Position numbers and translations under genes: made by a program
DNA from: Fulvitalea axinellae
Lineage (GTDB): Bacteria; Bacteroidota; Bacteroidia; Cytophagales; Cyclobacteriaceae
DNA length: 64,000 nucleotides
Reading direction: 5' to 3'
Assembly (NCBI RefSeq): GCF_036492835.1
Contig: NZ_AP025314.1
Span: 4,196,010 to 4,260,009 of the forward strand
Shown: piece by piece, positions 35,760 through 44,138 of the stretch
Layout: each line of letters opens with the position of its first letter
Numbering within the stretch: position 1 is the stretch's first letter
The notes under the pieces: model-generated
Databases searched by the model: none
The model's input: only the letters and a program-made list of their open reading frames with translations
Told to the model about the DNA's origin: nothing

Positions 35760-36278
35760 ATGACCATTTTCACAACAGAACGACTCGCCGCCAGAGAGCT
35801 GATGCCGGCGGACGCTGACCATTATTTCGATATGATGGGCAACCCGAACGTTATGAACCCTATTCCGAGAGAAGTGATGAGCCGGGAAGAAAGCGACGCT
35901 CACTTGGAAAATTTCCTGAATACGGATATGAGCCAAACCGACACGAAAGTGTGGGCGATAGAGATCAAAGACGGAAAAGAATTCATAGGGCTTTGTGCCT
36001 TTTTGAAAAACGACGAAAACGAGGACGAAATCGGTTACCGGCTAAGGGAAAAGTATTGGAGAAGGGGTTTGGGAACGGAAATTACCAGAGGCTTGATCGA
36101 ATTCGGATTCGGGAAAATGGGAATGGAAAAAATCACCGCCGATGTGGATACCAGAAACCTGAACTCGGTAAAGATTCTGGAAAAATTTATGTCGCCGGCA
36201 AAGGAGTTTTTTAATGATTCGGACGATTGTGTGGATCGGCGGTATGAGTTGTTTAGGGCTGATTGGTTGGGGCGGTAA
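35760..36278 (+). CDS. GNAT-family N-acetyltransferase (RimJ/RimL-like)
   Basis: A 172-residue acetyltransferase with an N-terminal TERLAARELMPADADHYFDM, the acetyl-CoA loop RRGLGTEITRGL, and DVDTRNLNSVKILEKF at the C-terminal strand. It lies 17 bp after the preceding gene. RimJ-type enzymes acetylate protein N-termini or small amines; the substrate here is unknown. Confidence 0.88.
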   Translation: MTIFTTERLAARELMPADADHYFDMMGNPNVMNPIPREVMSREESDAHLENFLNTDMSQTDTKVWAIEIKDGKEFIGLCAFLKNDENEDEIGYRLREKYWRRGLGTEITRGLIEFGFGKMGMEKITADVDTRNLNSVKILEKFMSPAKEFFNDSDDCVDRRYELFRADWLGR

Positions 36279-36333
36279 ATGAAAATATATTAAAAGCTGT
36301 TCAGCTACATCACAATTAACCGAGGTAATAGAG

Positions 36334-36735
36334 ATGGCTATAAGCAAGAAAAACAAAAGCCGTATAAGGATTAACGATAACGAATATCTGTGGTGGGTCT
36401 TTGAAGAACAGGATCAAACAGAATTTGATGGCTTTCAAGTTAAAGTTGTTTGCTCTAACCAGACACATTTCTTGAAATACGGTTTACAACAGCCAGAGAG
36501 CAATCGAAAAGTTGTGCTTGCTTTAAGAGATTATACAAAACTTGTCCATTTATCATCTCCTCCTAAATTCGAAAATGGTAATGGCATAATAACGAAAAGT
36601 GGCATCTATAGAATGTTAAAATGGTGCAAAAATAATGATCGCCAAATTCAGTATGCTTTACACGGACATAATAATGATTTAGCCAAAAAGGAAAAGCTTT
36701 TGTTGCTAAAGGAACTTCAAAAGAAACTGGCTTAG
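36334..36735 (+). CDS. Hypothetical protein
   Basis: A 133-residue soluble, basic protein with the opening SRIRINDNEYLWWVFEEQD. I do not recognise it. Composition is more AT-rich than its neighbours, suggesting separate arrival. Confidence 0.5.
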   Translation: MAISKKNKSRIRINDNEYLWWVFEEQDQTEFDGFQVKVVCSNQTHFLKYGLQQPESNRKVVLALRDYTKLVHLSSPPKFENGNGIITKSGIYRMLKWCKNNDRQIQYALHGHNNDLAKKEKLLLLKELQKKLA

Positions 36736-36758
36736 AACACTCTTTATTGTCAAAACCA

Positions 36759-37187
36759 ATGAAAAACCTAACGCATAAAACAGATCCAAAAGTAGACGAG
36801 GTATTCGCCAATTACCCTGATGGTGTGCGGGATAAAATGCTTTTTTTGAAAAAGTTGGTGATAGAAACCGCCAAAGAAACGGACGGCGTTGACAAACTGG
36901 AGGAAACGCTGAAATGGGGCGAGCCCAGTTTCGTTACGAAAAACGGAAGCACGCTCCGAATGGACTGGAAGAGGAAAAGCCCCGATCAATACGCCATGTA
37001 TTTCCAATGTTCAAGCCGGCTCGTGGAAACGTTTAGGGCCGTATTTGAGGACCGGTTCGAATACGAAGGAAATCGGGCAATCATATTTCAGCTTGACCAG
37101 GATATTCCCGTAACGGAACTAAAGGAATGCATAAAAGCGACGCTGACTTACCATAAGGTAAAACACCTGATAACGCTGGGAATCTGA
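36759..37187 (+). CDS. DUF1801 (YdhG-like) protein
   Basis: I start at the second ATG (36759, 142 residues, MKNLTHKTDPKVDEVF), where family members begin. The DUF1801 pattern is complete: YPDGVRDKMLFLKKLV, LKWGEPSF, and the C-terminal helix I.ATLTYHKVKHL. Function is unknown. The stop overlaps the likely start of the next gene by a CTGA. Confidence 0.85.
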   Translation: MKNLTHKTDPKVDEVFANYPDGVRDKMLFLKKLVIETAKETDGVDKLEETLKWGEPSFVTKNGSTLRMDWKRKSPDQYAMYFQCSSRLVETFRAVFEDRFEYEGNRAIIFQLDQDIPVTELKECIKATLTYHKVKHLITLGI

Positions 37188-37645
37188 AAAACCCGAAATA
37201 TAAAACGCTGAACGGGGAAGAAACACGGCTGATAGAATTCCATAAGGCCTACGGCAATACGGAAATAGAGGAATGGACGGAGTCTGTCGAGCAATCAAGC
37301 AATCCGTTTTTTCTCAAGGAATGCGCCGAGATATATAATTGGAATGACGGAATGGAATTCCCTATAGCTATCGCCAACAACCAGTATTGCGACAAGGGCA
37401 CGGCACTTACCTTATTTTGGTTGGCCGGAGGCCTATCTGTTTTTACCGGCGAAAACAAACGTAACGAACACAATGGCGAGTGGTTCGACTTCTGCGAAAC
37501 GCTGATTGACCGATTGACAAAAAACGTATACCCCGAAGGCCCCGTCGATTTTGATCCACCCATAAATAAAGTGACCGCCTACAAGTACAGAAAAGCGGGT
37601 ATCCCCGCCACGCTGTATGAAAAAGTGGAAGGGAAGAAATCATAA
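37184..37645 (+). CDS. DUF4274-domain protein, probable CTG start
   Basis: The DUF4274 core is clear: ECAEIYNWNDGMEFPIAIANN and then CDKGTALTLFWLAGGL. The first ATG (37352) would cut this domain in half. The frame is open upstream to 37157 with no ATG or GTG; the only start that gives a natural N-terminus is CTG at 37184, in a CTGA overlap with the DUF1801 stop, which gives 153 residues beginning (M)KNPKYKTLNGEETRL. Translational coupling would explain use of a weak start. Alternatively an ATG was lost and the gene is decaying. Confidence 0.65.
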   Translation: MKNPKYKTLNGEETRLIEFHKAYGNTEIEEWTESVEQSSNPFFLKECAEIYNWNDGMEFPIAIANNQYCDKGTALTLFWLAGGLSVFTGENKRNEHNGEWFDFCETLIDRLTKNVYPEGPVDFDPPINKVTAYKYRKAGIPATLYEKVEGKKS

Positions 37646-37652
37646 TAGGGAT

Positions 37653-38147
37653 ATGAATAATAGCCTGAGCAGAATCAATACGGAAGTTTACAGTAAGTGT
37701 GGCTTAGTGATTTCCAACGTCCGCACGGAAAGTGAGGGCAAGGAGTACCATGCCTGCCGGTTTGAACTGAACGGTTTAAAAATAATCAGTAGAAACGGGA
37801 AGGTGACTCCCAAAAAGGCCGGACAGTTTGTGACTTTCTGGAAAAGAAACCAAGAAGATATCACCGAGCCGTTTCACGTGTCCGACCCTATAGATTTTTA
37901 TGTCATAACGGTGGAAGATAAAGACCGGCTGGGCCAATTCGTTTTTCCGAAAACCGCACTGATAAAAAACGGAATCCTATCAACAGACAAAAAAGAAGGC
38001 AAAAGGGGCTTTAGGGTGTATCCGCCTTGGGATAAAGCGGGAAACAAGCAGGCGGAAAAAACCCAACAATGGCAGTTGGCCTTCTTTTTTGAAACCGGCG
38101 GAGAAAACGGAATTGGAAAGGCGACCGGACTTTTCGGACTAAGTTGA
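37653..38147 (+). CDS. MepB family protein
   Basis: A 164-residue protein from the ATG at 37653. The family pattern is visible as EGKEYHACRFELNGLKIISRNGKVTPKKAGQFVTFWKRN, and later FPKTALIKNGILS and GFRVYPPWD. MepB is encoded beside the MepA efflux pump in staphylococci, but its function is not known. A strong terminator follows, ending the plus-strand run. Confidence 0.85.
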   Translation: MNNSLSRINTEVYSKCGLVISNVRTESEGKEYHACRFELNGLKIISRNGKVTPKKAGQFVTFWKRNQEDITEPFHVSDPIDFYVITVEDKDRLGQFVFPKTALIKNGILSTDKKEGKRGFRVYPPWDKAGNKQAEKTQQWQLAFFFETGGENGIGKATGLFGLS

Positions 38148-38169
38148 AGGGGCGTTTCCAAACGCCACT

Positions 38170-38199
38170 AGTTACGCTGAACCAAGCGTAACTTTTTTT
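38170..38199 (+). terminator. Terminator after the MepB gene
   Basis: A perfect 9-bp stem AGTTACGCT/AGCGTAACT with a 6-base loop, followed by seven T. Confidence 0.92.
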
Positions 38200-38384
38200 G
38201 TATCGCACTCTAGTGCTTTTTATCGATCAAATTACAGAACCCCAGCAAATTTTCAAGATGCGTCGTAAAGGGTAACAGCGTCTTTTTGACACGGATTTCA
38301 TCATATGTGATATTTACAATTTGAAGCAAACGGTAAATTGGAAAAGTATTATTTCAGTTACCGAACACTTTTAATATCTCGCAC

Positions 38385-39218
38385 ATGAAATTTCGTTCTG
38401 TATTTACGGTTTACTTTTTTACCGCACTGGCTTTTTTCGCCTGTACCGAAAAGCCTTCCAAAATCATCGATTCGTATATCTATCTCCAAAACGACGGACG
38501 AAGCAAAGACCAGTGGAAACTAGTATGGTCCGACGAATTCAACGGCCCTAGCCTTGATACGACCAAATGGACAAAAATTCCCAAATGCGAAGCCGCTTGG
38601 TGCAAACATTTGAGCGATGATCCCAGATGTTTCGAATTTTCCGACGGAAAGCTTCACCTTCTCGGCATAAACAATCCCGATACTCTATCCGACCCGCGTC
38701 CGTACCTGACGGGCGGAATATGGAGCAAAGGAAAATTCGCTTACCAATACGGAAAAGTGGAAATCCGGGCGAAGCTGGAAAGCGCCCAAGGCGCTTGGCC
38801 CGCAATATGGATGCTGGCGGAACAAAATAAATACGGGGAGTATCCGAAAAACGGCGAAATAGACATAATGGAGCATCTGAACTTCGATAGCCTGATTTAT
38901 CAAACCACGCATTCGCATTATACCCTGAACCTTAAGCAAACGAAAAAACCTCCGCACGGTGGCACCGCCGCTTTCGATCCCGGCGTGTTCAATACTTTTG
39001 GCCTTGAGTGGTATCCGGACAAGCTGGTTTTTACGCTCAACGGCAAGCCATCCTTCAGCTATCCCGCCCTAAAAGGCGTCGATTCCAGCCAATGGCCTTA
39101 CGACCAGCCGTTCTATCTTCTGATAGACCAACAGTTAAAAGGCTCTTGGGTCGGTGATGTCAATCCCGAGCACCTGCCCGTACGGATGATTATAGATTGG
39201 GTGCGGGTTTACCAATAA
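38385..39218 (+). CDS. GH16-family glucanase lipoprotein
   Basis: A 277-residue protein with lipoprotein signal (FFAC, Cys20). It has the GH16 layout: LVWSDEFNG, GKVEIRAKLESAQGAWPAIW, then the catalytic GEIDIMEH (Glu158 nucleophile, Asp160, Glu163 acid/base) and FGLEWYPDKLVFTLNG. Such enzymes cut beta-1,3-glucan (laminarin) or related polymers; subfamily cannot be fixed by eye. It is anchored, probably at the cell surface, and agrees with a glycan-degrading lifestyle. Confidence 0.93.
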   Translation: MKFRSVFTVYFFTALAFFACTEKPSKIIDSYIYLQNDGRSKDQWKLVWSDEFNGPSLDTTKWTKIPKCEAAWCKHLSDDPRCFEFSDGKLHLLGINNPDTLSDPRPYLTGGIWSKGKFAYQYGKVEIRAKLESAQGAWPAIWMLAEQNKYGEYPKNGEIDIMEHLNFDSLIYQTTHSHYTLNLKQTKKPPHGGTAAFDPGVFNTFGLEWYPDKLVFTLNGKPSFSYPALKGVDSSQWPYDQPFYLLIDQQLKGSWVGDVNPEHLPVRMIIDWVRVYQ

Positions 39219-39265
39219 TATCGGTGGCCCGTATTTTGCGGAAATCCCCGTAAAAAATCCGGAGA

Positions 39266-39868
39266 ATGAGCGCTTACCGAAGACTTGATTTGCACGAACG
39301 AAATATGATCCTGCGCCTACGGGCAATGGGCGAATCGCGCCGTGCTATCGCAAAGTTTTTGAGGCGCTCGCCATCCACCATCAGCCGGGAGCTTCAGCGC
39401 AATACCATCCAGTTTTCCGGATACTGCCCCGACTTGGCGCACAGACTCGCCGAAGCCCGCCAACGCATATGCGTAGGCCACAACCGCCGGCGCCCGGAAT
39501 ACAGACGTCTGGTGGGCGTAAGCGATTTCCGGCTAAAACTGCCCCGGGTGTTTATAGCTTGGCATTCCGACGACAAATTTTACCGCCGTGGCCTTACCGG
39601 CTTTATCGGTAGCCAAATGTACCGGCTCAGGTCCCTATTCACCACAGACGAAAAGCCCTTCCATTATTTCGAACTCTTCGAACACCACCGCCTACTCCGG
39701 CGCTGGTGGCGCTGGCGAGAGTTCCGCGCCGAGCTAAAAGCCATCCAAAACGGCGAGAAAATAAAACCGCCCCCGAAAAAACGAAGGCCTAGCCTAAGCT
39801 ACAGCAAAAGCCCAAAAACCGAAGCCACACCAAAAATACAACCCGCCACACACCGCCGGGCCGGATAA
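39266..39868 (+). CDS. IS30-like helix-turn-helix protein without DDE domain, copy 1
   Basis: A 200-residue basic protein. Residues 1-45 match the HTH_38 N-terminus of IS30-type transposases (LRAMGESRRAIAKFLRRSPSTISREL). The rest (about 45-160, with conserved aromatic segments LPRVFIAWHSD and RRWWRWREF) is not a DDE domain and I do not recognise it; the C-terminus is Pro/Lys-rich. About two thirds of residues match the copy at 48.4 kb. It could be a DNA-binding accessory or a new kind of mobility protein. Confidence 0.75.
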   Translation: MSAYRRLDLHERNMILRLRAMGESRRAIAKFLRRSPSTISRELQRNTIQFSGYCPDLAHRLAEARQRICVGHNRRRPEYRRLVGVSDFRLKLPRVFIAWHSDDKFYRRGLTGFIGSQMYRLRSLFTTDEKPFHYFELFEHHRLLRRWWRWREFRAELKAIQNGEKIKPPPKKRRPSLSYSKSPKTEATPKIQPATHRRAG

Positions 39869-39886
39869 TCCTGCCCGAAATATTAC

Positions 39887-39932
39887 AAAAAGCCCGCTTT
39901 TTTCCATTTAAAGGAAAAGGGCAGGCTTTTTT
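39887..39932 (+). terminator. Terminator of HTH unit copy 1
   Basis: AAAAAGCCCGCTTTTTTCC pairs with GGAAAAGGGCAGGCTTTTT around a 7-base loop. The same hairpin stands at 49056-49102 in copy 2. Confidence 0.88.
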
Positions 39933-40218
39933 CGTCTCCGGAATGGTGACCTTTCCAGAAAGCGGTGATTTTTATATGTGTTTTTGGGAGCTCTTTGAGA
40001 GGGATTGTGATTTTTTGGAAATTTTTTCGAGTTGATTTTGGTGTTGCGTTGGCTCACGTGAGTTGGCGAGCTATATTTTAATCATATTTTCTGCTTTTAA
40101 TTTAAATTTAAGGGGTGATGTCACTAGATTATGATGTGATTACTTCTCTGGACGGACTATTAAATTATCAGTGAAAATAAACGGTATTACTGTTATTGAC
40201 TGTTATGCAAAATTAAAA

Positions 40219-40551
40219 ATGAGCCGAGCGATTAAAAGAAAAATTATAGTAAATCAAGAAGTTTACTTTTGGGTTCTTGATGGAAATACTATTGATGGCC
40301 TTAACGAAAACCGCATTAAGGTTCATTCAAATAAGTTGACTAAAAGCATATTGTATATTGACCCTTATAAATGGCACTTTGAAATACGACCTAAGACAAT
40401 AGAACAAGCAATTTTATTTGCTATAAAAAATGGATGGAACCCTGAAGGAAAAGGAAAAACCACCTATCTATCAATGACAGATGAGGGTGATTTTTTTGTT
40501 GTTCCAGAAGGTGTGAAATTTGGTTTTCTCAATAAAGAGAATAATGCATAG
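40219..40551 (+). CDS. Hypothetical protein after HTH unit copy 1
   Basis: From ATG 40219 this is 110 residues; a GTG at 40171 is in frame and would add 16, of which the first 12 are encoded by the tail of the repeat unit. Since the same repeat tail is followed by a stop in the other copy, I prefer 40219. The protein is soluble, with IIVNQEVYFWVLDG and GKTTYLSMTDEGDFFVVPEG; it is not recognised. Very AT-rich compared with the window ends. Confidence 0.5.
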   Translation: MSRAIKRKIIVNQEVYFWVLDGNTIDGLNENRIKVHSNKLTKSILYIDPYKWHFEIRPKTIEQAILFAIKNGWNPEGKGKTTYLSMTDEGDFFVVPEGVKFGFLNKENNA

Positions 40552-40556
40552 TTTAA

Positions 40557-40976
40557 ATGAACAATGATAAAATGCAAACATTGGCCAAGTCTAAAAATAT
40601 TATAATTGAAAGTGAATATGAAACTGTTGAGTTATCCTTCATTAAAAATTATGGATTCAAAAAAAAATCTGTAACAATTGGTGATTTTTACGGCGACCCT
40701 GAATGTGCTATTATCTCTAAAGATGAAACATACTGTGTCGTAGGTGGCTGTGGTCTTATTGTATACTGGATTAAGAATCCCTTAGAAGAATTTGAATATG
40801 ACAAACGAACTAAACAATTTCAAGAATATTTCAGGAAACCAAATGACATATGGTGGATTACTTCAATTCAGCAGTTAAAAGGTCATATAGTTAAGTTTGA
40901 GGTCAATTCCTCAGAAACTGAGGAAAAAGAATCTTTTGAAATGAACGTTAAAAACGGTGAATTGAAAAGGCTCTAG
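40557..40976 (+). CDS. Hypothetical protein
   Basis: A 139-residue acidic, AT-rich gene, 5 bp after the preceding stop. Soluble, with a central VVGGCGLIVYWIKNP strand segment. Small acidic proteins of this kind in accessory zones are often immunity proteins, but no toxin is adjacent and I do not recognise the family. Confidence 0.5.
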   Translation: MNNDKMQTLAKSKNIIIESEYETVELSFIKNYGFKKKSVTIGDFYGDPECAIISKDETYCVVGGCGLIVYWIKNPLEEFEYDKRTKQFQEYFRKPNDIWWITSIQQLKGHIVKFEVNSSETEEKESFEMNVKNGELKRL

Positions 40977-41038
40977 AATCAAATAAAAAAATTGCATAAC
41001 ACTATGTAAAAATGCATTAAACGTTGGCGTAATTATAA

Positions 41039-41521
41039 ATGAAGACAACTGAATTAATAAATAAATACGATAAGTCAAAGGGATTAAGTGAGAATGACTT
41101 TTCAATGATACTTGAGTCCAACAGAGAAAATACTGTTAAGGAGCTTAGGAAAAAACCAAATCGAGAATTTGCATTAGACTTATTAGCATTTGTCATCGAG
41201 AACAGACAAAAAGAAAATTATAATATTGGTGATGGTGAAAATATAATGTTCGCATCCTACCTAGTAGGACTTCACAAACATGTAGAAGATTGTTTGGTAA
41301 TTTGGAAAGCAAAAACTATTGATTTTGATGCTTCTTGTTTAGTAGATATTCAATTAGTTGTCTTTGCAGGCGTTGACATTACTCTCAAGTATTTAAAGAA
41401 CTTAAAGTCGGATGATAACTCAGAAGAACTGTTTAAATACATTCAAGACTGTAAAGAAGCAGGAGATTTTGATGAAATAGACGAATACTTTTCAAATGAA
41501 AATATTCCTTGGTGGGTTTAA
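41039..41521 (+). CDS. Hypothetical protein, immunity-like
   Basis: A 160-residue, mostly helical acidic protein ending NENIPWWV. The segment IENRQKENYNIGDGENIMFASYLVGLHKHVEDC resembles a style seen in small bacterial immunity proteins, but I cannot name a family. AT-rich, and part of the 40-42 kb cluster. Confidence 0.5.
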   Translation: MKTTELINKYDKSKGLSENDFSMILESNRENTVKELRKKPNREFALDLLAFVIENRQKENYNIGDGENIMFASYLVGLHKHVEDCLVIWKAKTIDFDASCLVDIQLVVFAGVDITLKYLKNLKSDDNSEELFKYIQDCKEAGDFDEIDEYFSNENIPWWV

Positions 41522-41643
41522 CGCAAAAAAACATAAAATTGAAATTAACAAAATAGAAAGGCCCAACATGCGCTAAAAAACCATAACTCACTACGTTCGA
41601 TAAGCCATTATCAGCACCTTCATTATAAGTAATCGAAAACACT

Positions 41644-42252
41644 ATGTCGAGAAATATATTACCTAAGGATCTCGAAACAATATTTATAAAAAACATCCTT
41701 TTTGAACTATCTGACAAAGAGTTTCTTGCTATCATTGATAGTCAAATGTCTAATCTAAAGAAATATGTAGAGGGAGAAGAGTGTATTGAAATTTTCAACT
41801 TTTTCACAACAAGCTCAAATAAAACAATCAATTACAGAAAAATATTAGCCCATTCAATTTGGGGCAAAAACATCGATTTGCACAAGCTAGACAACGAACG
41901 AATTAAACAAATTAACCGAAAGCAAGAGAAATTTATATCGATAAATAAAATCATCAATATACATGATTGGTTAAGCGGAGGAACTACAATTACTTACGAA
42001 GGAGTGGATGGTATAGAACACAAAATTGTGTTTGAATATCCGTTTGACAGATTTATTATTAATACAGCTTCTTTAGTTGGCTCTATTTATTATGATGACA
42101 AGCTAGTCCCAGTATCTTCCAATTTAGAGGGTAGTATAGTTAAAGAATTAGATAGGTTTCGAAGTAAAGGGAATAACCATGCTCTTGAAGATTTATTAAA
42201 CTTCATTCAATTGGGTGAATATAAAAATATTGCAAATAAACTAGGTAGATAA
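41644..42252 (+). CDS. Hypothetical protein
   Basis: A 202-residue soluble protein that I do not recognise. It contains a stretch GTTITYEGVDGIEHKIVFEYP and a helical C-terminus. A 122-bp AT-rich gap precedes it. No domain or signal sequence is seen. Confidence 0.5.
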   Translation: MSRNILPKDLETIFIKNILFELSDKEFLAIIDSQMSNLKKYVEGEECIEIFNFFTTSSNKTINYRKILAHSIWGKNIDLHKLDNERIKQINRKQEKFISINKIINIHDWLSGGTTITYEGVDGIEHKIVFEYPFDRFIINTASLVGSIYYDDKLVPVSSNLEGSIVKELDRFRSKGNNHALEDLLNFIQLGEYKNIANKLGR

Positions 42253-42285
42253 CATTTACAACATGCGCTGTTTTCCATAGACAAA

Positions 42286-42495
42286 ATGAATAAAGACTTA
42301 AAACTCGAAGCATTGATAGAGGCCTGCGGTTATGGACTTTTGGAACCGGCCAAAAGGCTAATCGATGATGGGGTCAATGTCAATGGATATCAAGACAATT
42401 TATCTCCTTTGATCGCTTCTGTATACGGACAAAATATTGCGCTTGTAGAACTTTTGGTAAAGTCAGGAGCGATAATCAATCAAGGTGAACTATAG
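42286..42495 (+). pseudogene. Ankyrin-repeat protein truncated by the IS3-type element
   Basis: A 69-residue frame with ankyrin-like helices (ALIEACGYGLLEPAKRLIDDGVNVNG, then LSPLIASVYGQNIALVELLVKSGA). It ends within ten bases of the IS left end, and its last codons are IS sequence. So it is the 5' remnant of a longer ankyrin gene; the 3' part is not found on the other side of the IS. Confidence 0.65.
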
Positions 42496-42540
42496 TACCC
42501 TCGATTCTTAGGACCAGTAAAGTCGATTTTTAAGTAAATT

Positions 42541-43467
42541 TTAAACGGTTGTCGCTATCGTCGAGCCCGTGTGAATGTTGATAAGTCCTTTCACATTCTG
42601 TTTTTTCTTGGACTTATCAATATTTGCATGGGCATACGCGGTGGCTTTCGCTTTTGACGCTCCGCTAAAAACATTTTCCGGCTTCAGGTTCTCGATTCCT
42701 TGGTGATCCCTGTTGTGGTAGCGTCGCAACCATTTCTCTATCCCCAAATACAACTTTAAACCGTTGTCGGCCGGATTCAGGTAAATATGGTCCCTTTTTA
42801 GCGTTCTCCAAAAGCGTTCGATGTAAATGTTGTCCAAGGCTCGGCCTTTGGCGTCCATACTGATGTTTATTCCCTCTTTCTTGAGATAGTTCACGTATTC
42901 CCCGCAAGTGAACTGGGAACCTTGGTCACTGTTGAGTATTTCCGGTTTACCGTGAATCTCAACGGCCTCACGCACCACTTTTAAAGACGCCGCGGCCTCA
43001 AGCGTATTGCTCAAACCCCAACCCACTATGTACCTGCTGTAGACGTCGATAATCGCCGTCATATACATGAAACCGCTAGCCATGGCTATATAAGTGATGT
43101 CTATCGACCAGACCTGGTTTTTCCTGACAACTTTCTTTTCCTTAAGCAGATACGGGTAAACGTATTTTGCCTCTCCGGGCTTGCTCAGATTCTTTTTCGG
43201 GTAAATAGGGTAGAGATTCGCTTTGCGCATCAAGCGCCTAACCCTTTCATAGGAAGGGTTGAATCCTTGGTCACGCAAGGCTGATCTCATGCGCAAAACT
43301 CCCGCCGTGGGTTCGTCGATCATGTGCCGGTCCATAAGGCGCATCAACTCCAAGTTTTCCGCGTTTTCCCCCTTTGGGCTGTAGTAGTATGACGAACGGT
43401 AAAGCTCCAGACAGTCGCACTGACGGCGAATGCTCAGCTTATCCCCGGGGTCGACAAGGAGACGCAA
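42541..43467 (-). CDS. IS3-family transposase orfB (DDE integrase)
   Basis: 308 residues with the HTH_21 region (RRLMRKANLYPIYPKK) and the rve integrase core: Asp in VWSIDITYIAMA, Asp in ILNSDQGSQFTCGEY, and Glu in NIYIERFWRTLKRD. As in the family it lacks its own good start and would be made as a fusion with orfA by -1 frameshifting at A AAA AAA (43497-43503). The frame is intact, so the element may be active. Confidence 0.9.
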   Translation of the reverse strand: MRLLVDPGDKLSIRRQCDCLELYRSSYYYSPKGENAENLELMRLMDRHMIDEPTAGVLRMRSALRDQGFNPSYERVRRLMRKANLYPIYPKKNLSKPGEAKYVYPYLLKEKKVVRKNQVWSIDITYIAMASGFMYMTAIIDVYSRYIVGWGLSNTLEAAASLKVVREAVEIHGKPEILNSDQGSQFTCGEYVNYLKKEGINISMDAKGRALDNIYIERFWRTLKRDHIYLNPADNGLKLYLGIEKWLRRYHNRDHQGIENLKPENVFSGASKAKATAYAHANIDKSKKKQNVKGLINIHTGSTIATTV

Positions 43468-43469
43468 AT

Positions 43470-43781
43470 CTATAGACGCCCCAACTTCTTTAAGCTTTTT
43501 TTTAGGAAGTCGTTTTCCATCTCAAGCTTTCCTATTTTACTGTACAGTTGGTCTGTCGCCTTCTCCGTTTTCTCGTGTTCTTTTCTATCTTTGCCACCCT
43601 CAAAAACGCTGGACGAGCGCTGCAGAAACTCATTTTTCCATTGTGAAATCTGGGTGGCGTGAAGATCGTACCGTCTGCAGAGTTCTTGGGTGGTTTCTCT
43701 TTCCTTCAGTGCTTCGATCGCTACTTCCGCCTTGAATTTGGCGCTGAATTTTCTGCGTGTCGTTCTCGTTTTCATGCCCAT
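43470..43781 (-). CDS. IS3-family transposase orfA
   Basis: 103 residues: HTH_Tnp_1 (TRRKFSAKFKAEVAIEALKERETTQELCRRYDLHATQISQWK) followed by a leucine-zipper-like helix. Eight A bases near its 3' end give the slippery heptamer A AAA AAA in the zero frame; a -1 shift enters orfB without a stop. The short product is usually a regulator of transposition. Confidence 0.9.
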   Translation of the reverse strand: MGMKTRTTRRKFSAKFKAEVAIEALKERETTQELCRRYDLHATQISQWKNEFLQRSSSVFEGGKDRKEHEKTEKATDQLYSKIGKLEMENDFLKKSLKKLGRL

Positions 43782-44065
43782 AATTTAGTGATTTTTAAAC
43801 TAAGACACTGGTCCGAAAATTCAGGGGTATTATAATCCATTATCTCCATCGTAAATTTTTCGCCCAGACTTTTCGGTGATTTTCGTTCCTCTACCACCCG
43901 CAAATACTCTTGAAGCGTTTTGGCGTAAACGCTTCCGCCTACTTCTCCATACAGACGGCAATCGGGGTGAAACACCTTCTCCAAAGCGGTGATGTCACCG
44001 CAGAAAATTCCACGGAAATATTCATCGATCAGCGCAATGATCGCAGGCTTATAAGACTCTTCCAT
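43772..44065 (-). pseudogene. Putative lumazine-binding/NTF2-like protein truncated by the IS3-type element
   Basis: From ATG 44065 the frame encodes EESYKPAIIALIDEYFRGIFCGDITALEKVFHPDCRLYG, then YAKTLQEYLRVVEERKSP, a pattern of the Lumazine_bd_2 branch of the NTF2-like fold. At the IS right end (43839) the host sequence stops at about residue 76 and the rest of the frame is IS DNA. The 3' part is not seen on the left side of the IS. Confidence 0.65.
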
Positions 44066-44138
44066 ATACCCGTTAATTGAGATCGGTAAAAACTCCAGGA
44101 CGGAAATACCCGTCCCGTTCCAGTAAAAAAATCCGCAA

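Larger units (their letters stand above)
39226..40207 (+). mobile_element. HTH-only repeat unit, copy 1 (about 982 bp)
   Basis: This segment and 48392-49377 are diverged copies of one unit. Each starts GGCCCGTATTTTGCGG, carries an HTH gene and a strong terminator, and ends in about 270 bp of noncoding DNA finishing with ACGGTATTACTGTTATTGA. The noncoding tail is nearly identical in the two copies, including a palindrome CTCACGTGAG (40053-40062), while the coding part has diverged much more. The sequences on both sides of the units are unrelated. I find no terminal inverted repeat and no clear target duplication. Classing it as mobile is inference from duplication. Confidence 0.6.
42486..43839 (-). 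mobile_element. IS3-family (IS150-like) insertion sequence, about 1354 bp
   Basis: The ends are imperfect inverted repeats that start with TG and match at 25 of 33 positions (42486-42518 and 43807-43839), both containing TACCC and GGACCAGT. Inside are orfA and orfB on the minus strand, linked by a -1 frameshift site. I see no target duplication, and the genes at the two ends are different truncated genes, so the element seems to have taken part in a deletion or recombination. Confidence 0.8.
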
